A stretch of DNA of 5,350 nt from RGIG1828 sp045546535. Lineage in GTDB: Bacteria; Bacillota; Clostridia; UMGS1810. The position numbers were made by a program, and so were the translations under genes. The notes under the pieces are model-generated. The model searched no databases. It was not told the origin of the DNA and saw nothing but the letters and a program-made list of their open reading frames with translations. The stretch covers positions 1-5,350 of the forward strand of contig JAZQDA010000105.1 of the NCBI GenBank assembly GCA_045546535.1, read 5' to 3'. This document shows, piece by piece, positions 4,906 through 5,350 of this stretch; the first letter of the stretch is position 1; every line of letters starts with the position of its first letter.

Positions 4906-5236
4906 TGGTTATAGAAACACATACTCTGCTGTCCGTCCCACCGACCCCATGACCCTGAAAAGGGCAAATTGTATTTTTTTAATTACCAAAATGAACGATT
5001 TTAAAAACGAGGACGAATTTAAAAAGGTTCAAATCCCCATATGGGGTTCAAAAATCACAAACACCCCTTATAATACCCAAACCACCCCCTTAATATGGGA
5101 AAATCGGGTCAGCATCGTCTCTATTCGCCGAGCAATCGTCCGCTTCGGGGGACTTTCGCCTGTGTGCGAAAAAGTGTTCTAAAATCGTCTTTTTATGGGT
5201 TTCGATGGGAGGATGGCAGGAAATTATTGAAATAGG
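4906..5236. other. Non-coding interval with palindrome and C-rich motifs
   Basis: No supportable gene. It holds a perfect palindrome CCCCATATGGGG (5035-5046); a possible plus promoter TTCAAA (5047-5052) / 16 nt / TATAAT (5069-5074) directly after it; several runs of 4-5 C on the plus strand (5064-5067, 5084-5088); and a TTTCGC/GCGAAA hairpin (5154-5171). It looks regulatory or origin-like. The open frame running through it from a GTG at 4847 has no ribosome binding site. Confidence 0.4.
5035..5046. repeat. Perfect 12-bp palindrome CCCCATATGGGG
   Basis: Self-complementary 12-mer in an otherwise AT-rich context, next to a TTCAAA/16/TATAAT promoter-like sequence starting 1 bp later. A dimeric regulator site is the simplest reading; the binding protein is unknown. 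Confidence 0.5.
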
Positions 5237-5265
5237 CTGACTTATGGAGCAAAACGCGCTACAAT
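5237..5265 (+). promoter_or_regulatory. Candidate promoter of the right-edge gene
   Basis: CTGACT (5237-5242), a 17-nt spacer, TACAAT (5260-5265). The -35 matches 4 of 6 and the -10 matches 5 of 6 consensus bases. Transcription would begin near 5272, about 20 nt before the Shine-Dalgarno sequence of the gene starting at 5304. Confidence 0.4.
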
Positions 5266-5303
5266 TTTCTATACCAAAATACATTGAAAACGAGGTATGA
5301 AAA

Positions 5304-5350
5304 TTGAATATTGAAAAAGTGCTTTTTGACCGTATCACATCCAATTTGGA
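5304..5350 (+). CDS. Start of an unknown gene, TTG start, cut by the right edge
   Basis: GAGGT (5292-5296) is followed 7 nt later by TTG 5304, which opens a frame reading (M)NIEKVLFDRITSNL to the window end. The nearer ATG at 5297 gives only MKIEY then a stop, so TTG is the likelier start; it could also be an internal stretch expressed by coupling. A promoter-like sequence lies just upstream. Only 15 codons are visible, too few to name a family. Confidence 0.4.
   Translation, partial: MNIEKVLFDRITSNL

Noticed and set aside
5054..5100. Possible G-quadruplex on the minus strand from runs of G
   Set aside because: Only three runs of three or more G are close together (5064-5099 region); the fourth is too distant for a standard intramolecular quadruplex.
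4847..5182. Plus-strand open frame of 111 codons starting at GTG
   Set aside because: It has no Shine-Dalgarno sequence, its first codons are the 12-bp repeat array, and it contains a palindrome and promoter-like sites. The composition is not protein-like.
5244..5300. Plus-strand 18-codon ORF (MEQNALQFSIPKYIENEV) ending at the ATGA before the right-edge gene
   Set aside because: Its start lies inside the predicted promoter and has no clear Shine-Dalgarno sequence. It could be a coupled leader ORF, but nothing else supports it.
5090..5344. Minus-strand open frame of 84 codons at the right edge
   Set aside because: No ribosome binding site. It opposes a better-supported promoter, ribosome binding site and start on the plus strand.

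Overview
The window looks like part of a mobile genetic element from a low-GC Gram-positive bacterium (Bacillota, most likely a clostridial relative). This is inferred from strong AAAGGAGG ribosome binding sites 7-9 nt before the starts, a consensus TTGACA/17/TATAAT promoter, very AT-rich intergenic DNA, and gene families typical of integrative elements and plasmids. No housekeeping gene is visible.

Left part (1-2520, minus strand): a recombination operon read right to left. A near-perfect promoter (2491-2519) carrying an inverted repeat gives a leader of about 310 nt, with a possible 7-codon leader peptide and a hairpin-plus-T-tract terminator inside it. Then come a 70-aa small protein (1959-2171), a 271-aa serine recombinase lacking the catalytic serine and one catalytic arginine (1124-1939), and a large serine recombinase with both residues intact (from 1127 past the left edge). 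The two recombinases overlap by ATGA, so they are probably translated as a coupled pair. A catalytically dead paralogue paired with an active one, behind what looks like an attenuator, is the most interesting feature here.

Middle (2520-3337): no convincing gene. It holds an A-rich stretch (minus strand) upstream of the recombinase promoter, a strong minus-strand intrinsic terminator (2901-2941), and about 400 nt rich in inverted repeats. These include a nested stem system (3198-3265) and a 14-bp stem-loop (3281-3321), next to the 3' end of the replication gene. This could be a rolling-circle origin, a structured 3' UTR or a small RNA.

Right part (3338-5350): a minus-strand gene resembling the filamentous-phage gene II/X family of rolling-circle replication proteins (3338-4354) faces away from an unrecognised 110-aa plus-strand gene (4511-4843). 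They share a 155-bp AT-rich region with two inverted repeats placed symmetrically about it. After the 110-aa gene come a 12-bp-period, iteron-like repeat array (4846-4905), a CCCCATATGGGG palindrome, and a promoter plus ribosome binding site leading to a gene that apparently starts at a TTG at 5304 and leaves the window.

Overall inference: a serine-recombinase integration/excision module sits beside a rolling-circle replication module, as expected for an integrative plasmid, a mobilizable element or an inovirus-like prophage. Element ends and attachment sites could not be identified.
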